Positions 7,758-15,946 are shown, numbered from the stretch's first letter. The stretch is 64,000 nucleotides of DNA from JACVRW01 sp040509755 (GCA_040509755.1 JBEVKF010000098.1:1-64000), one strand, 5' to 3'. A program made the numbers and translations. Notes: generated by a model from the sequence alone, not told the origin.

Positions 7758-9466
7758 TCCCGCGCGCCGACGCGCTCGCCTCCCTGGAACGCGACTCGTT
7801 CGACCTGGTCGTGGTGGGCGGCGGCATCACCGGGGCGGGGGTGGCCCTCGACGCGGCCTCGCGCGGCTACAGCGTGGCGCTCGTCGAGAAGTCCGATTTC
7901 GCCGCGGGCACCTCGAGCCGCTCCTCCAAGCTGATTCACGGCGGGCTGCGCTACCTGCAGAACTTCGACCTCGGGCTCGTGCGCGAAGCGCTCCTCGAGC
8001 GCTCGCTGATGGTCAGGCTCGCCCCGCACCTGGTGCATCCGCTGCCGCTGCTCGTGCCGAGCTTCGAGGGCAAGCGCCCTGACCGGCTCATGGGAGTCGG
8101 GCTGAACATGTACGACGTCATGTCGCGGCGGCGCGGCCGCGACGAGGGGGAGGAGTGGAGCCCCGCCCGCCACCGAATCGTCGACGGCGGCGAGACGCTC
8201 ACGATGGCGCCCGCGCTGCACGGCCGCGACCCCACCGCCGCCTACCTCTTCTACGACTGCCAGACCGACGACGTGCGCCTTGTGCTCAGCGTGCTGGGCG
8301 AGGCCGAGCGCTTCGGCGCGGTGTGCGCCAACCGCTGCGAGGTCACGGGGCTGATCGAGCGCGGACAGCGCGCGGCCGGCGTTCTGGTTCGCGACACCGA
8401 GGGCGGCGGTGAGTTCGAGCTGACGGCCGCGAACGTCGTCAACGCGACCGGGGTCTGGGCGGACCGGCTACGCCCGGACGAGCTCTACGAAGCCGAGGAG
8501 ATGCCGCGCATCCGGCCCAGCCGCGGGACGCACATCATCGTCTCGCGCGACCTGCTGACTGTGAACGCGGGCGTGATCCTGCCCGCCGGCAGCGGCCGCA
8601 CCATCTTCGTCCTGCCCTGGCTTGGACGCACGCTCGTGGGCACGACCGACAACGACTACGAGGGGCCGCTCGACCACATCCCCGCCGGCGCTGCCGACAT
8701 CGAATACCTGCTCGAGGCTCTCAACGCGTTCTTTGGGACCGAGCTGGCGGCGGACGACCTCACCGGCGCCTACGCCGGCGTGCGCCCGCTGATCTCGACG
8801 GGCGATCCGAAGAAGTCGGTGGACATCTCGCGCAAGGCCGAGCTGTTCGAGACGAGCTCCGGCCTTGTAACGATCACCGGCGGCAAGCTCACCACCTGGC
8901 GGCGGATGGCCAAGCTGGCTGTCGACCGGATCGTCGAGCGCGAGGGTCGCGAGGCGCCCTGCCGCACCCACGAGATCCCAATCGGCCAGCCCGAGGACCC
9001 GGACGCGCTGCCCGAGGTCCCGGGTGTCGAGGCCGAGAGCCGCGTGCACCTGGCCGCGCGCTACGGGCACGCCGCGGCCGACGTGCTGCGCCTGGCGGCA
9101 GCGGCGCCGCGCCTGGCCCAGCGCATCAGCCCCGAGCTGCCCGACCTCGTGGCCGAGACCGCCTTCGCCGCCGGGCACGAGCAGGCGCGCTCGCTCGGCG
9201 ACGCCCTGTTGCGGCGCACCCGGGTTGGACTGCTCGACGCCCGCAGGCTGAGCGATCCGAACTCCGAGGAGGTCGAGCGCGTGGCCCGCGCCATGGCCGG
9301 CGAGCTCGGCTGGGACGATGCCCGCCTGGCGCGCGAGCGAGATGACTGGGCAGAGCTGGTGCGCCTCGAGGGGCTCGTGCCCCACGGCAGCCGGCCGGCC
9401 GCGGCCGGTGAGCGCCGCCAAGAGGCGCCGCTGCAGGCCGGCGCGGCGCCCGAGGAGGCTGCATGA
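7754..9466 (+). CDS. glpD: Aerobic glycerol-3-phosphate dehydrogenase
   Basis: FAD-dependent oxidation of sn-glycerol 3-phosphate to dihydroxyacetone phosphate at the membrane, passing electrons to the quinone pool. The 570-aa protein begins with the dinucleotide motif VVGGGITGAGVALDAASRG (about residues 17-35). It shows LVEKSDFAAGTSSRSSKLIHGGLRYL, the strongly conserved family segment. A C-terminal domain (about 400-560) matches the GlpD/GlpA C-terminal region. The GTG start at 7754 overlaps the nitroreductase stop and leaves a normal N-terminus; in-frame sequence further upstream lies inside the nitroreductase gene. No glpF or glpK is visible nearby. Confidence 0.9.
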   Translation: MIPRADALASLERDSFDLVVVGGGITGAGVALDAASRGYSVALVEKSDFAAGTSSRSSKLIHGGLRYLQNFDLGLVREALLERSLMVRLAPHLVHPLPLLVPSFEGKRPDRLMGVGLNMYDVMSRRRGRDEGEEWSPARHRIVDGGETLTMAPALHGRDPTAAYLFYDCQTDDVRLVLSVLGEAERFGAVCANRCEVTGLIERGQRAAGVLVRDTEGGGEFELTAANVVNATGVWADRLRPDELYEAEEMPRIRPSRGTHIIVSRDLLTVNAGVILPAGSGRTIFVLPWLGRTLVGTTDNDYEGPLDHIPAGAADIEYLLEALNAFFGTELAADDLTGAYAGVRPLISTGDPKKSVDISRKAELFETSSGLVTITGGKLTTWRRMAKLAVDRIVEREGREAPCRTHEIPIGQPEDPDALPEVPGVEAESRVHLAARYGHAAADVLRLAAAAPRLAQRISPELPDLVAETAFAAGHEQARSLGDALLRRTRVGLLDARRLSDPNSEEVERVARAMAGELGWDDARLARERDDWAELVRLEGLVPHGSRPAAAGERRQEAPLQAGAAPEEAA

Positions 9467-10302
9467 GCGCGCCCGTGCTCATGGGGATCGTCAACGCGAC
9501 GCCCGACTCGTTCTCCGATCGCCAGGGACCGAAGCCGCTCGACGACCTCGTCGTGCGAGCCCGGGCGCTGGTGGAGCAGGGAGCGTCGATCGTGGACGTT
9601 GGCGGCGAATCGGGCCGCACCGACCGCCCGGCCGTGGCGGTCGAGGAGGAGATCGCCCGCGTGGTGGGGCTGATCGAGCGGCTGGCGGATGAGGGAGTGG
9701 CGGTCTCGGTCGACACCTGGCGCGCGCCGGTGGCACGCGCCGCTCTCGGTGCGGGCGCGAGCATGGTCAACGACGTGAGCGGACTTAGCGATCCCGAGGT
9801 GGCGGACGCCTGCGCGGAATTCGGAGCGCGCCTGGTGATCACCCACACGCGCCTGCCTCCGAAGGTCAAGGGCTACCCGGGTTACGACGACGTGGTGGCG
9901 GACGTGGCGGACCTGTTGCGTGAGCGGGCGGCGCTGGCCGTCGAGCGGGGGGTGGGGGAGGAGCAGCTCGTGTTCGATCCCGGCATCGACCTCGCAAAGA
10001 CGCCGGCGGAGTCGATCGAGGTCCTGCGCCGCCTGCCGGGGCTCGCCCGGCTGGGCCCGCCGCTGCTGCTCGCCGTCTCGCGCAAGGACTTCGTGGGCGC
10101 GTTGACCGAGCGCGCGCCCGCCGAGCGCGATGCCGGGACGCTCGCCGCCCTCGGTTGCGCGGTCGACGGCGGGGCCGCCATCCTGCGCGTGCACGACGTG
10201 GCCGGCGCGCGCGACTACCTGATGGTGCGCGCCGCGCTGCGCGACGGCCCGGCGCCGCGCGATCTCGCCCTCGCCGACGAGCTGCGCAGGGAGGCCGTGT
10301 GA
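9463..10302 (+). CDS. folP: Dihydropteroate synthase
   Basis: Condenses p-aminobenzoate with hydroxymethyl-dihydropterin pyrophosphate in folate synthesis. The 279-aa TIM-barrel protein has MGIVNATPDSFSD at the N-terminus (pterin/diphosphate loop). DVGGESGRT stands where most homologues have DxGGxSTRP, and FDPGIDLAKT and a late VHDV follow. The replacement of the usual Ser-Thr-Arg-Pro by SGRT in loop 2 is a small deviation. The start overlaps glpD (ATGA) and the stop overlaps the phosphoesterase gene. Other folate genes are not in the window, so this gene stands apart from the usual fol cluster. Confidence 0.85.
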   Translation: MSAPVLMGIVNATPDSFSDRQGPKPLDDLVVRARALVEQGASIVDVGGESGRTDRPAVAVEEEIARVVGLIERLADEGVAVSVDTWRAPVARAALGAGASMVNDVSGLSDPEVADACAEFGARLVITHTRLPPKVKGYPGYDDVVADVADLLRERAALAVERGVGEEQLVFDPGIDLAKTPAESIEVLRRLPGLARLGPPLLLAVSRKDFVGALTERAPAERDAGTLAALGCAVDGGAAILRVHDVAGARDYLMVRAALRDGPAPRDLALADELRREAV

Positions 10303-11093
10303 GCAAGACCTTCACGATCTGCCAGCTCTCAGACCTGCACTGCGGCTCGCCGTTCTTCGTTCCGAGCCTGCTCGACCGCGCGATCGTCGAGGTCAATGAG
10401 CTCGAGCCGGACGTGGTGATTGTCTCCGGCGACCTGACCGGCGAGGGCCTGCGCGCCGAGTACGAGTCGGCGCGCGAGTACCTCGACCGGATCGCGTGCG
10501 AGCGGATGATCGTGATCCCCGGCAACCACGATTCGCGCAACGTCGGCTACGTGCACTTCGAGGAGCTGTTCGGCGAGCGCAACGCCCAGCTGCACCTCGA
10601 CGGGGTGTCGATCGTCTCAGTGGACTCCACCGAGCCCGACCTCGACAACGGGGTGATCGGGCGCGGTCGCTATCCGTGGATCGAGGAGAGCTTCGCGTCG
10701 TCCCGCGAGGCCTTCCTGCGCATTTTCGTGCTGCACCACCATCTGCTGCCGGTGCCCGGCACAGGGCGCGAGCGCAACGTGGTGCACGACGCGGGCGACA
10801 CGCTCGAGTGCCTGCAGCGCGCCGACGTCCACCTCGTCCTCTCCGGACACAAGCACGTGCCCTACGCGTGGCGCCTGGAGAACCTGTTCGTGGTCAACGC
10901 CGGGACCGTCTCGACCACGCGCCTGCGCGGCAAGACAAAGCCCTGCTACAACGTCGTCGAGGCGAGCACCGAGCGCGTGACGGTCTATCGCAAGTACCCA
11001 TTCCACGAGCAGGACGCGATCCTCTCGTTCGATCCGCGGACCTACGAGTACGAGAAGGACCAGTCGCTGTTGGGCGAGACGGCGCACGGATGA
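10299..11093 (+). CDS. Calcineurin-like metallophosphoesterase
   Basis: A 264-aa cytosolic phosphoesterase of the calcineurin/Icc-CpdA type. The metal-binding motifs appear in order: QLSDLHCG (D-x-H), SGDLTGEG (GD), GNHDSRN (GNHD), VLHHHLLP (H) and SGHKHVPY (G-H-x-H). These make a dinuclear metal site very likely. Family members hydrolyse cyclic nucleotides or other phosphoesters, and the substrate here is open. The GTG start at 10299 overlaps the folP stop by 4 bases, so it is the last gene of the nitroreductase-glpD-folP run. Confidence 0.8.
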   Translation: MSKTFTICQLSDLHCGSPFFVPSLLDRAIVEVNELEPDVVIVSGDLTGEGLRAEYESAREYLDRIACERMIVIPGNHDSRNVGYVHFEELFGERNAQLHLDGVSIVSVDSTEPDLDNGVIGRGRYPWIEESFASSREAFLRIFVLHHHLLPVPGTGRERNVVHDAGDTLECLQRADVHLVLSGHKHVPYAWRLENLFVVNAGTVSTTRLRGKTKPCYNVVEASTERVTVYRKYPFHEQDAILSFDPRTYEYEKDQSLLGETAHG

Positions 11094-11172
11094 CCGCGGT
11101 TCTCTAACCGACCGGCGTAATTCCCTGCCGGGCCCCGGGCTCAAGGACAAGAAGGGCGGCAGGCTGCGCTGT

Positions 11173-11427
11173 GTGCCGAAGACCAAGAGGCTCGTCCGCA
11201 AGCTGCGCCCGAAGCCGGCCCGCTGCAAGGCATGGAAGAAGATCGGCAAGATCACCAAGGACGTCGGCGCGGGGCCTAACAAGATCGTCTTCAGCGGACG
11301 CCTGGCCGGCCGCAAGCGCGGCCCCGGCAAGTACCGGGCACTGCTCAAGATCACCGATACGGCGGGCAACGTGTCGAGCACGGAGACGCTGCGCTTCCGC
11401 GTGCTGAAGCGCAAGGGCAAGGGCTGA
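11173..11427 (+). pseudogene. C-terminal remnant of a secreted Ig-like repeat protein, or a small basic protein
   Basis: An open frame of 84 aa (GTG 11173) that continues open upstream to within the preceding gene without a good start. The product is Lys/Arg-rich. It ends in GKYRALLKITDTAGN followed by a beta strand, the pattern seen at the end of Ig-like or big repeat domains of large secreted actinobacterial proteins. There is no signal peptide, and no convincing ribosome site precedes the GTG. I read it as the tail of a decayed larger gene. A genuine small protein cannot be ruled out. Confidence 0.4.
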
Positions 11428-11444
11428 GCGGCGCGCTCGCACCC

Positions 11445-11469
11445 GTTAGGGCACGCGAGGCATGGGTAC
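11445..11469 (+). promoter_or_regulatory. Possible stress-type (SigB/SigF-like) promoter
   Basis: GTTAGG at 11445-11450 and GGGTAC at 11464-11469 are separated by 13 bases. This is close to the GTTTAA-N12-14-GGGTAT pattern of SigB-group sigma factors. It lies 10 bases before the ATG of the SRPBCC gene, which would give a very short leader. Inferred from spacing and similarity only. Confidence 0.3.
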
Positions 11470-11478
11470 GGAACAGAC

Positions 11479-11943
11479 ATGACGACGCAGACGATTGAGC
11501 AATCGGTGGAGGTCGAGGTCCCGATCCGCCAGGCCTACGACCAGTGGACGCAGTTCGAGGAGTTCCCGCGGTTCATGGAGGGTGTCGAGCGCGTGGAGCA
11601 GCGCGATGACCGTCACCTGCATTGGGTGGCGAGCTTCGGTGGCCGGACCCACGAATGGGACGCGGAGATCACAGAGCAGGCCCCCGAGGAGCGGGTTGCG
11701 TGGCGAAACGTCGACGGCAAGGACAACGCCGGCGTCGTCACGTTCCACAAGATCGACGACGACACCACTCGCATCATGGTCCAGATGGACTGGGCCCCCG
11801 AGGGGATTGCGGAAGAGGTGGGATCCGCGCTCGGCGCCGACGACCGACGCCTCAAGCGTGACCTCCGCCGTTTCAAGCAGTTCATCGAGTCGCGCGGCAC
11901 CGCCACCGGCTCGTGGCGCGGCGAGATCCCGCGCGAGGCTTAG
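11479..11943 (+). CDS. SRPBCC family (polyketide cyclase/dehydrase-like) protein
   Basis: A 154-aa protein of the START/Bet v1-like fold. It opens with TIEQSVEVEVPIRQAYDQW and continues FEEFPRFMEGVERVEQ, the standard beginning of the cyclase/dehydrase (COQ10-like) group. The strands HLHWVASFGG and the segment ERVAWRNVDGKDNAGVVTF follow, then a C-terminal helix (about 115-138). Such proteins form a hydrophobic pocket; ligand and role are unknown. It stands alone between the remnant at 11173 and a hairpin at 11976, with a possible stress-type promoter. Confidence 0.8.
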   Translation: MTTQTIEQSVEVEVPIRQAYDQWTQFEEFPRFMEGVERVEQRDDRHLHWVASFGGRTHEWDAEITEQAPEERVAWRNVDGKDNAGVVTFHKIDDDTTRIMVQMDWAPEGIAEEVGSALGADDRRLKRDLRRFKQFIESRGTATGSWRGEIPREA

Positions 11944-11975
11944 CGCGTTCACACACCACGCGCGCGTTCGTGAAG

Positions 11976-11997
11976 CGGCCGTCCCTCAGGGCGGCCG
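11976..11997 (+). terminator. Hairpin followed by short T-rich run
   Basis: A stem of about 9 bp (CGGCCGTCC with GGGCGGCCG, one G-U pair) closes a CTCA loop. It is followed by TATTGCTTT. It sits just after the SRPBCC stop and before the cDPG synthetase gene. The T-tract is interrupted, so the call is tentative. Confidence 0.4.
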
Positions 11998-12024
11998 TAT
12001 TGCTTTGAGGGCCACAATGCGCGC

Positions 12025-13197
12025 GTGGCGGTCATCGCATTGATCGACGGCGAGCATCACCCCTCGGCGGTGCGCGACGTGCTCGCCCGCCTGGACGCCG
12101 GACGCGGCCTGGCGGGAGTGGTCTTCTGCGGCGGAGAGGAGAAGCTGACCCCGGGGTCGCTGAGCGACCACTACGGGCGGGCGGTGGAGAGCGATCCGGA
12201 AGCGGCCCTGCACAGGCTCGCCTCACACGCCGACGCGGTGGTGGACCTGGCCGACGAGCCCGTCCTCGGACCGAGCGCGAAATTGAGGCTCGCCGCCCTC
12301 GTGCTCCATCTCGGCATGGCCTACGAGGCGCCGGGCCTGCGGCTCGATCCTCCCCGCTACGACCCGGTCGGCTTCGCCGGCCTCAAGCTTGCCGTGATCG
12401 CCACCGGGAAGCGCACCGGCAAGACGGCGCTCGCCTGCCACCTCGCCCGCCTCTTGAGCGAACGCGACCCGGTGATCGTGTGCATGGGCAGGGGCGGTCC
12501 CGCGGAGCCGGTGATTGCAGAGCCCGGCCCCTCGCTCGACGACCTCCTGGCCATCGTCGAGGCCGGCGGGCACGCCGCTTCGGACTACCTCGAGGACGCG
12601 GTGCTGGCCGGGGTGCGCACCGTCGGGTGCCGGCGCGTCGGCGGCGGGTTGACCGGCCAGGCCGCAGAGTCGAACGTTGTGGCCGGCGCGGCGCTGGCCG
12701 CGGCGCTTTCGCCGGGACTGATCCTCTTCGAGGGGTCCGGTGCGTGCATCCCGCCCGTCGACGTCGACCGCACGATCTGCATCGTCGGCCTCGGCGAACC
12801 GGAACCGATGTCCGAGTACCGGTTGCTGCGCGCCGATCTCGTGCTCGCCCAAGAGGGCGCCCCCGCGCCGCCGGGGACGAAGCGATTTGCTCTGTGCCCG
12901 GAGCCCGCCGAGCCGCTGCCGGCGGATGCGCGGGTGGCCCTGTTCACAACCGGCGCCGGCCGCTGCGAGGGAGTCGAGCCGGTCCTGGCGTCCACGAACC
13001 TGGCCCGTCGTCGTGCCCTGGCGGCCGACCTCGAGCGCGCAGCCGCCGAAGCCTGCGACGTCTACCTGACCGAGCTGAAGGCGGCGGCCATCGACACGGT
13101 TGCCCGGTGGGCGCGGGAGCGCGACGCGCGTGTCGTGTTCGTGCGAAACCGAGTCGACGGGGTCGACGACGCGCTTCTGGAGCTGGCCCGTGGCTGA
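12025..13197 (+). CDS. cpgS: Cyclic 2,3-diphosphoglycerate synthetase
   Basis: Forms cyclic 2,3-diphosphoglycerate from 2,3-diphosphoglycerate with ATP, a reaction known from methanogens where the product is an abundant thermoprotective and storage solute. The 390-aa protein begins AVIALIDGEHHPSAVRDVL, the family N-terminus. It has a P-loop ATGKRTGKTAL (about residues 125-135) followed by VCMGRGGPAEP. The conserved YLEDAVLAGVRTVGCRRVGGG leads to LFEGSGACIPPV, and near the C-terminus come YLTELKAAAIDTV and VVFVRNRVD. It is somewhat shorter than the methanogen enzyme. The GTG start at 12025 is the only reasonable one. It overlaps the 2-phosphoglycerate kinase gene by 8 bases, giving the whole two-step pathway from 2-phosphoglycerate in one operon. 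Confidence 0.82.
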   Translation: MAVIALIDGEHHPSAVRDVLARLDAGRGLAGVVFCGGEEKLTPGSLSDHYGRAVESDPEAALHRLASHADAVVDLADEPVLGPSAKLRLAALVLHLGMAYEAPGLRLDPPRYDPVGFAGLKLAVIATGKRTGKTALACHLARLLSERDPVIVCMGRGGPAEPVIAEPGPSLDDLLAIVEAGGHAASDYLEDAVLAGVRTVGCRRVGGGLTGQAAESNVVAGAALAAALSPGLILFEGSGACIPPVDVDRTICIVGLGEPEPMSEYRLLRADLVLAQEGAPAPPGTKRFALCPEPAEPLPADARVALFTTGAGRCEGVEPVLASTNLARRRALAADLERAAAEACDVYLTELKAAAIDTVARWARERDARVVFVRNRVDGVDDALLELARG

Positions 13198-14032
13198 GAC
13201 GATCGTGGTCCACAAGGGCCACGGCCTGCCCTACAGCAAGGGGCTGATGGCCCAAGCGCTGTCGGCCACCGCGCTCTCCCAGGAGCGCGCCTTCGAGCTG
13301 GCGCGGCTGATCGAGTGCAAGCTGGGCGAGCGCGGAGAGAAAGAGATCGACGTCGGCGCGCTGCACGCGCTCGCCGAGGAGGTCCTGCTCGCCGAGGAGG
13401 GCCGGACGGCCGCGAGCCGCTACCGGCGCTGGCGCCGGCTCGACCGTCTCGATCGCCCGCTGGTCGTGTTGATCGGGGGCACCACCGGGGTGGGCAAGTC
13501 GACGCTCGCCAGCATGCTGGGCGCTCGCCTGGGGGTCAACCGGGTGATACCCACGGACGTCATCCGCCAGGTTCTGCGCGCGTTCTTCACGCCCGAGGCG
13601 ATGGCCACCGTGCACCATTCGGCCTTCGAGGCCGGGGGCATCCCCGGCTACCGCGACCAGGCCGAGCGGGTCGGCACCGGCGTCGCGGCGATCGTGGAGC
13701 GCGCGGCCAACGAGGGCAAGCCGGTCGTGGTCGAGGGCGTGCACGTGGTCCCGGGCGGGGTCCATCCGCGCGTACGCGAGAGCTGCGTGCTGGTCGAGGC
13801 CCTCGTTGTCGTGGACGACCCGGACCTCCACCGCGCGCATTTCTCCCTGCGGCCCGGCACACGCCCGGCCGAGCGCTACCTCGCGCGCTTCGAGGACATC
13901 CGCGTGCTCCAGGACCACCTCTGGGCGCGGGCGCGCTCGGAGGGCGTCACGATCATCGACAACGCGAACGTCGACGAAGCGCTCGCGCGGCTGATGGAGC
14001 TCGTGTTGGACGCGGTCAAGGAGGACGAGTGA
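13190..14032 (+). CDS. pgk2: 2-phosphoglycerate kinase
   Basis: Phosphorylates 2-phosphoglycerate to 2,3-diphosphoglycerate, the first committed step of cyclic 2,3-diphosphoglycerate synthesis. The 280-aa protein has an N-terminal ATP-cone-like region (IVVHKGHGLPYSKGLMAQAL, then SATALSQERAFELA). A kinase domain follows with Walker A IGGTTGVGKST (about residues 97-107) and the family segment IPTDVIRQVLRAFF. VVEGVHVVPG, close to Walker B, and a C-terminal HFSLR/RYLARFEDIR stretch complete it. The GTG start at 13190 overlaps the synthetase gene. The gene symbol is informal. In methanogens these two proteins are the known pathway; pairing in an actinobacterium is noteworthy. Confidence 0.82.
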   Translation: MAETIVVHKGHGLPYSKGLMAQALSATALSQERAFELARLIECKLGERGEKEIDVGALHALAEEVLLAEEGRTAASRYRRWRRLDRLDRPLVVLIGGTTGVGKSTLASMLGARLGVNRVIPTDVIRQVLRAFFTPEAMATVHHSAFEAGGIPGYRDQAERVGTGVAAIVERAANEGKPVVVEGVHVVPGGVHPRVRESCVLVEALVVVDDPDLHRAHFSLRPGTRPAERYLARFEDIRVLQDHLWARARSEGVTIIDNANVDEALARLMELVLDAVKEDE

Positions 14033-14037
14033 GTCGT

Positions 14038-14075
14038 GCACCCTTTCGGGCCCGCCTACCGACCCGGTAGGGTGC
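14038..14075 (+). promoter_or_regulatory. Nested hairpin in leader of the Rho-like gene
   Basis: An outer perfect 7-bp repeat, GCACCCT (14038-14044) with AGGGTGC (14069-14075), encloses an alternative inner perfect repeat, CCTACCG (14055-14061) with CGGTAGG (14065-14071), around a 3-base loop. The two folds share bases and exclude each other. It lies between the 2-phosphoglycerate kinase stop and the ATG at 14083. It could terminate the cDPG operon or control the downstream gene. Confidence 0.4.
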
Positions 14076-14082
14076 TCGGCCG

Positions 14083-15393
14083 ATGCCAGTCCTGCAACGC
14101 AAAGAGCTCGAAGCCAGCCCGTTGGCCGACCTGCACGCGATCGCCTCCGAGCTTGGACTCGAGGGATTTCGCAGCAAGCGCAAGGCCGACCTGATCGGGG
14201 CGATTCTGGGCGCCCAGGGCGGGGAGGAGGCGGCCGAGCCCGCGGATGCCGAGGAGCGCGAGCCGGACGAGGCGCCGGCCGACCAGGCGCTAGCCGACGA
14301 GGCCCCCGACGACGAGGCGCCCGACGAGGAGTCGGACGACGGCGAGCGCGCCGAGGACACGTCGGAGGACACCTCGGAGGACACGAGCGAAGGCACGTCG
14401 ACCGACGAGAGCGCAGAAGACGAGGACGAGGACGAAGAGGTGGCGGCGGTCGCCGAGGACGAGGAAGAGGTGGCGGCGGTCGCCGAGGACGAGGACCGCG
14501 GGCGTGGGCGGCCACGCCGGCGCCGCCGGCGGCCTGCCGGGGAGGAGGAGCCGGAGGTCGTGGAGGACGAGGTCTCCGACGAGGAGATCTCGAGCGGCCT
14601 GCTCGACATCCTCGCCAACGGCTCGGGCTTCCTGCGGCTCGATCCCTCCGGGCAATCGCGCGAGGACGTCTACGTCTCGCCGGCCCAGATCCGCCGCTGC
14701 GAGCTGCGCTCGGGCGATGAGATCAGCGGTCCGGTGCGCCCGCCGCGCCGAAACGAGCGCCATCCGTCGCTGATCCGCGTCGAGCAGGTGAACGGAACCG
14801 ACGCCGAGCCGCCCGAGGAGCGGCCCTCGTTCGCGGACATGACACCGGTCTTTGCGTCCGAGCGCCTGAACGCGTCCGGCCCGCTCGACGCGGTGCCGTT
14901 CGGCAAGGGTTCACGCGTGGCCGTGACCGGCCCGGCCGGCGCCGGGGCAACGTCGCTTCTGCGGGAGCTGGCCAAGTCGCTGGCCGAGAGCCACCCCGAC
15001 GTGGGCCTCCAGGTTGTGCTCGCAGGCGTGCGGCCCGAGGAGGTGGGAGACTGGAACGAGACCGGGTTGCCGGTGATGGGCGGAAGCTTCGACCGTTCTC
15101 CCGAGGCGCAGGCGCAGGTGGCCGAGCTGGCCGTCGAGCGGGCAAAGCGCCAGGCCGAGCGCGGCGGCCACGCCGCCGTGGTCATCGACGCGCTGGACGC
15201 GCTTCCCGCGGGAGTGCGCCGGCGCGTGTTCGGTGCCGGGCGCGCGACCTCCGAGGGCGGCAGCCTCACGATCGTCGCCGCCACGGGCGAGGATCGCGAA
15301 GCGCTGCGCTGGGCGACCACGCGGGTCGTGCTCGAGAGCGGCGGCCGCGTGGCCGCCGAGAGCGCGACGCTGCGCGCCGACCGCCTCTCGTAA
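14083..15393 (+). CDS. Rho-like protein with degenerate ATP site (Rho paralogue)
   Basis: A 436-aa protein built like actinobacterial Rho but defective in the motor. Residues 5-42 are a Rho-N/SAP-like helical domain. Residues 46-140 are an acidic low-complexity linker with an exact 30-bp tandem duplication in the DNA. RGRGRPRRRRRR (about 142-153) is a basic patch, and residues 165-235 resemble the cold-shock-like RNA-binding domain. The ATPase-like part keeps FGKGSR, RPEEV, FDRSPEAQAQVAELAVERAKR and EGGSLTIVAAT. Its Walker A reads GPAGAGAT (283-290), with Ala 289 where Lys is required. The Walker B neighbourhood (VVIDALDAL) and everything after about residue 420, including the R-loop region, is altered or missing. 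It is unlikely to translocate on RNA; a regulatory or RNA-binding role is inferred. Confidence 0.75.
   Translation: MPVLQRKELEASPLADLHAIASELGLEGFRSKRKADLIGAILGAQGGEEAAEPADAEEREPDEAPADQALADEAPDDEAPDEESDDGERAEDTSEDTSEDTSEGTSTDESAEDEDEDEEVAAVAEDEEEVAAVAEDEDRGRGRPRRRRRRPAGEEEPEVVEDEVSDEEISSGLLDILANGSGFLRLDPSGQSREDVYVSPAQIRRCELRSGDEISGPVRPPRRNERHPSLIRVEQVNGTDAEPPEERPSFADMTPVFASERLNASGPLDAVPFGKGSRVAVTGPAGAGATSLLRELAKSLAESHPDVGLQVVLAGVRPEEVGDWNETGLPVMGGSFDRSPEAQAQVAELAVERAKRQAERGGHAAVVIDALDALPAGVRRRVFGAGRATSEGGSLTIVAATGEDREALRWATTRVVLESGGRVAAESATLRADRLS
14434..14493 (+). repeat. Exact 30-bp tandem duplication inside the Rho-like gene
   Basis: Two identical 30-bp units (14434-14463 and 14464-14493), each encoding EEVAAVAEDE, lie side by side in the acidic linker. 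The perfect identity suggests a recent slippage duplication in a length-tolerant region. Confidence 0.85.
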
Positions 15394-15484
15394 CTGTCGC
15401 GCTACACGGCGCCCGGTCGGGCCGCGGCGGCCACGCGCCCGCGATCGTTGCTGCCAGGCAGAGAAAAGCTCGGGAGCGTGCGGG

Positions 15485-15946
15485 CTAGCGCCGGTAGCCG
15501 ACCTGGTGCCAGCTCGGCTCGGGCGACAGCTCGATCAGCTCGAGGTTGCGGTCCGGCTGGGCGTAGCCGAATGAGTTGGTCGTCTCGTCGAACACGACCT
15601 CGAGCTCGCCCTCCATGACGCGCTGGTCGAGCCAGGCTCCGCGGAACACCAGCCTGCGGATCCAATGGACGAGCGAGTGCTCCGAGGGTCCGTTCAGGTC
15701 ACCCCAGCAGTCGTTGATGTGCGAACCCAGCTCGGAATGCGGCTCGGGCACCTCGCCGTTCACCGCAAGGTTGACGAGGTCCTCGCGCTCGTTGTCTCCC
15801 AGCGGACCGCCCACGAAGCCGAGCTTGGTGGCCGCCTGCTCGACGCGTTCGGTGAAATCGCGCTCGTTGAAGGTGAAGCGAAGCTCCCCGTACTCGAGCA
15901 CATAGTCCGAGCCGGACTCGTAGTTTCCACGTCGTGCAGTGTCCAT
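15485..15946 (-). CDS. Conserved hypothetical protein
   Basis: A 153-aa soluble protein without signal peptide or membrane segment. I do not recognise a family. It is acidic overall, with a mixed alpha/beta look: an early strand pair YVLEYGELRFTFNERDF, a helix around RVEQAATKLGF, and a Trp-rich middle (HINDCWGDLNG, LVHWIRRLVFRGAWL). The composition and frame statistics fit a real gene, and the opposite strand offers nothing better. It is convergent with the Rho-like gene and divergent from the response regulator at 16084, with 137 bp of intergenic DNA between the latter two. Confidence 0.6.
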   Translation of the reverse strand: MDTARRGNYESGSDYVLEYGELRFTFNERDFTERVEQAATKLGFVGGPLGDNEREDLVNLAVNGEVPEPHSELGSHINDCWGDLNGPSEHSLVHWIRRLVFRGAWLDQRVMEGELEVVFDETTNSFGYAQPDRNLELIELSPEPSWHQVGYRR

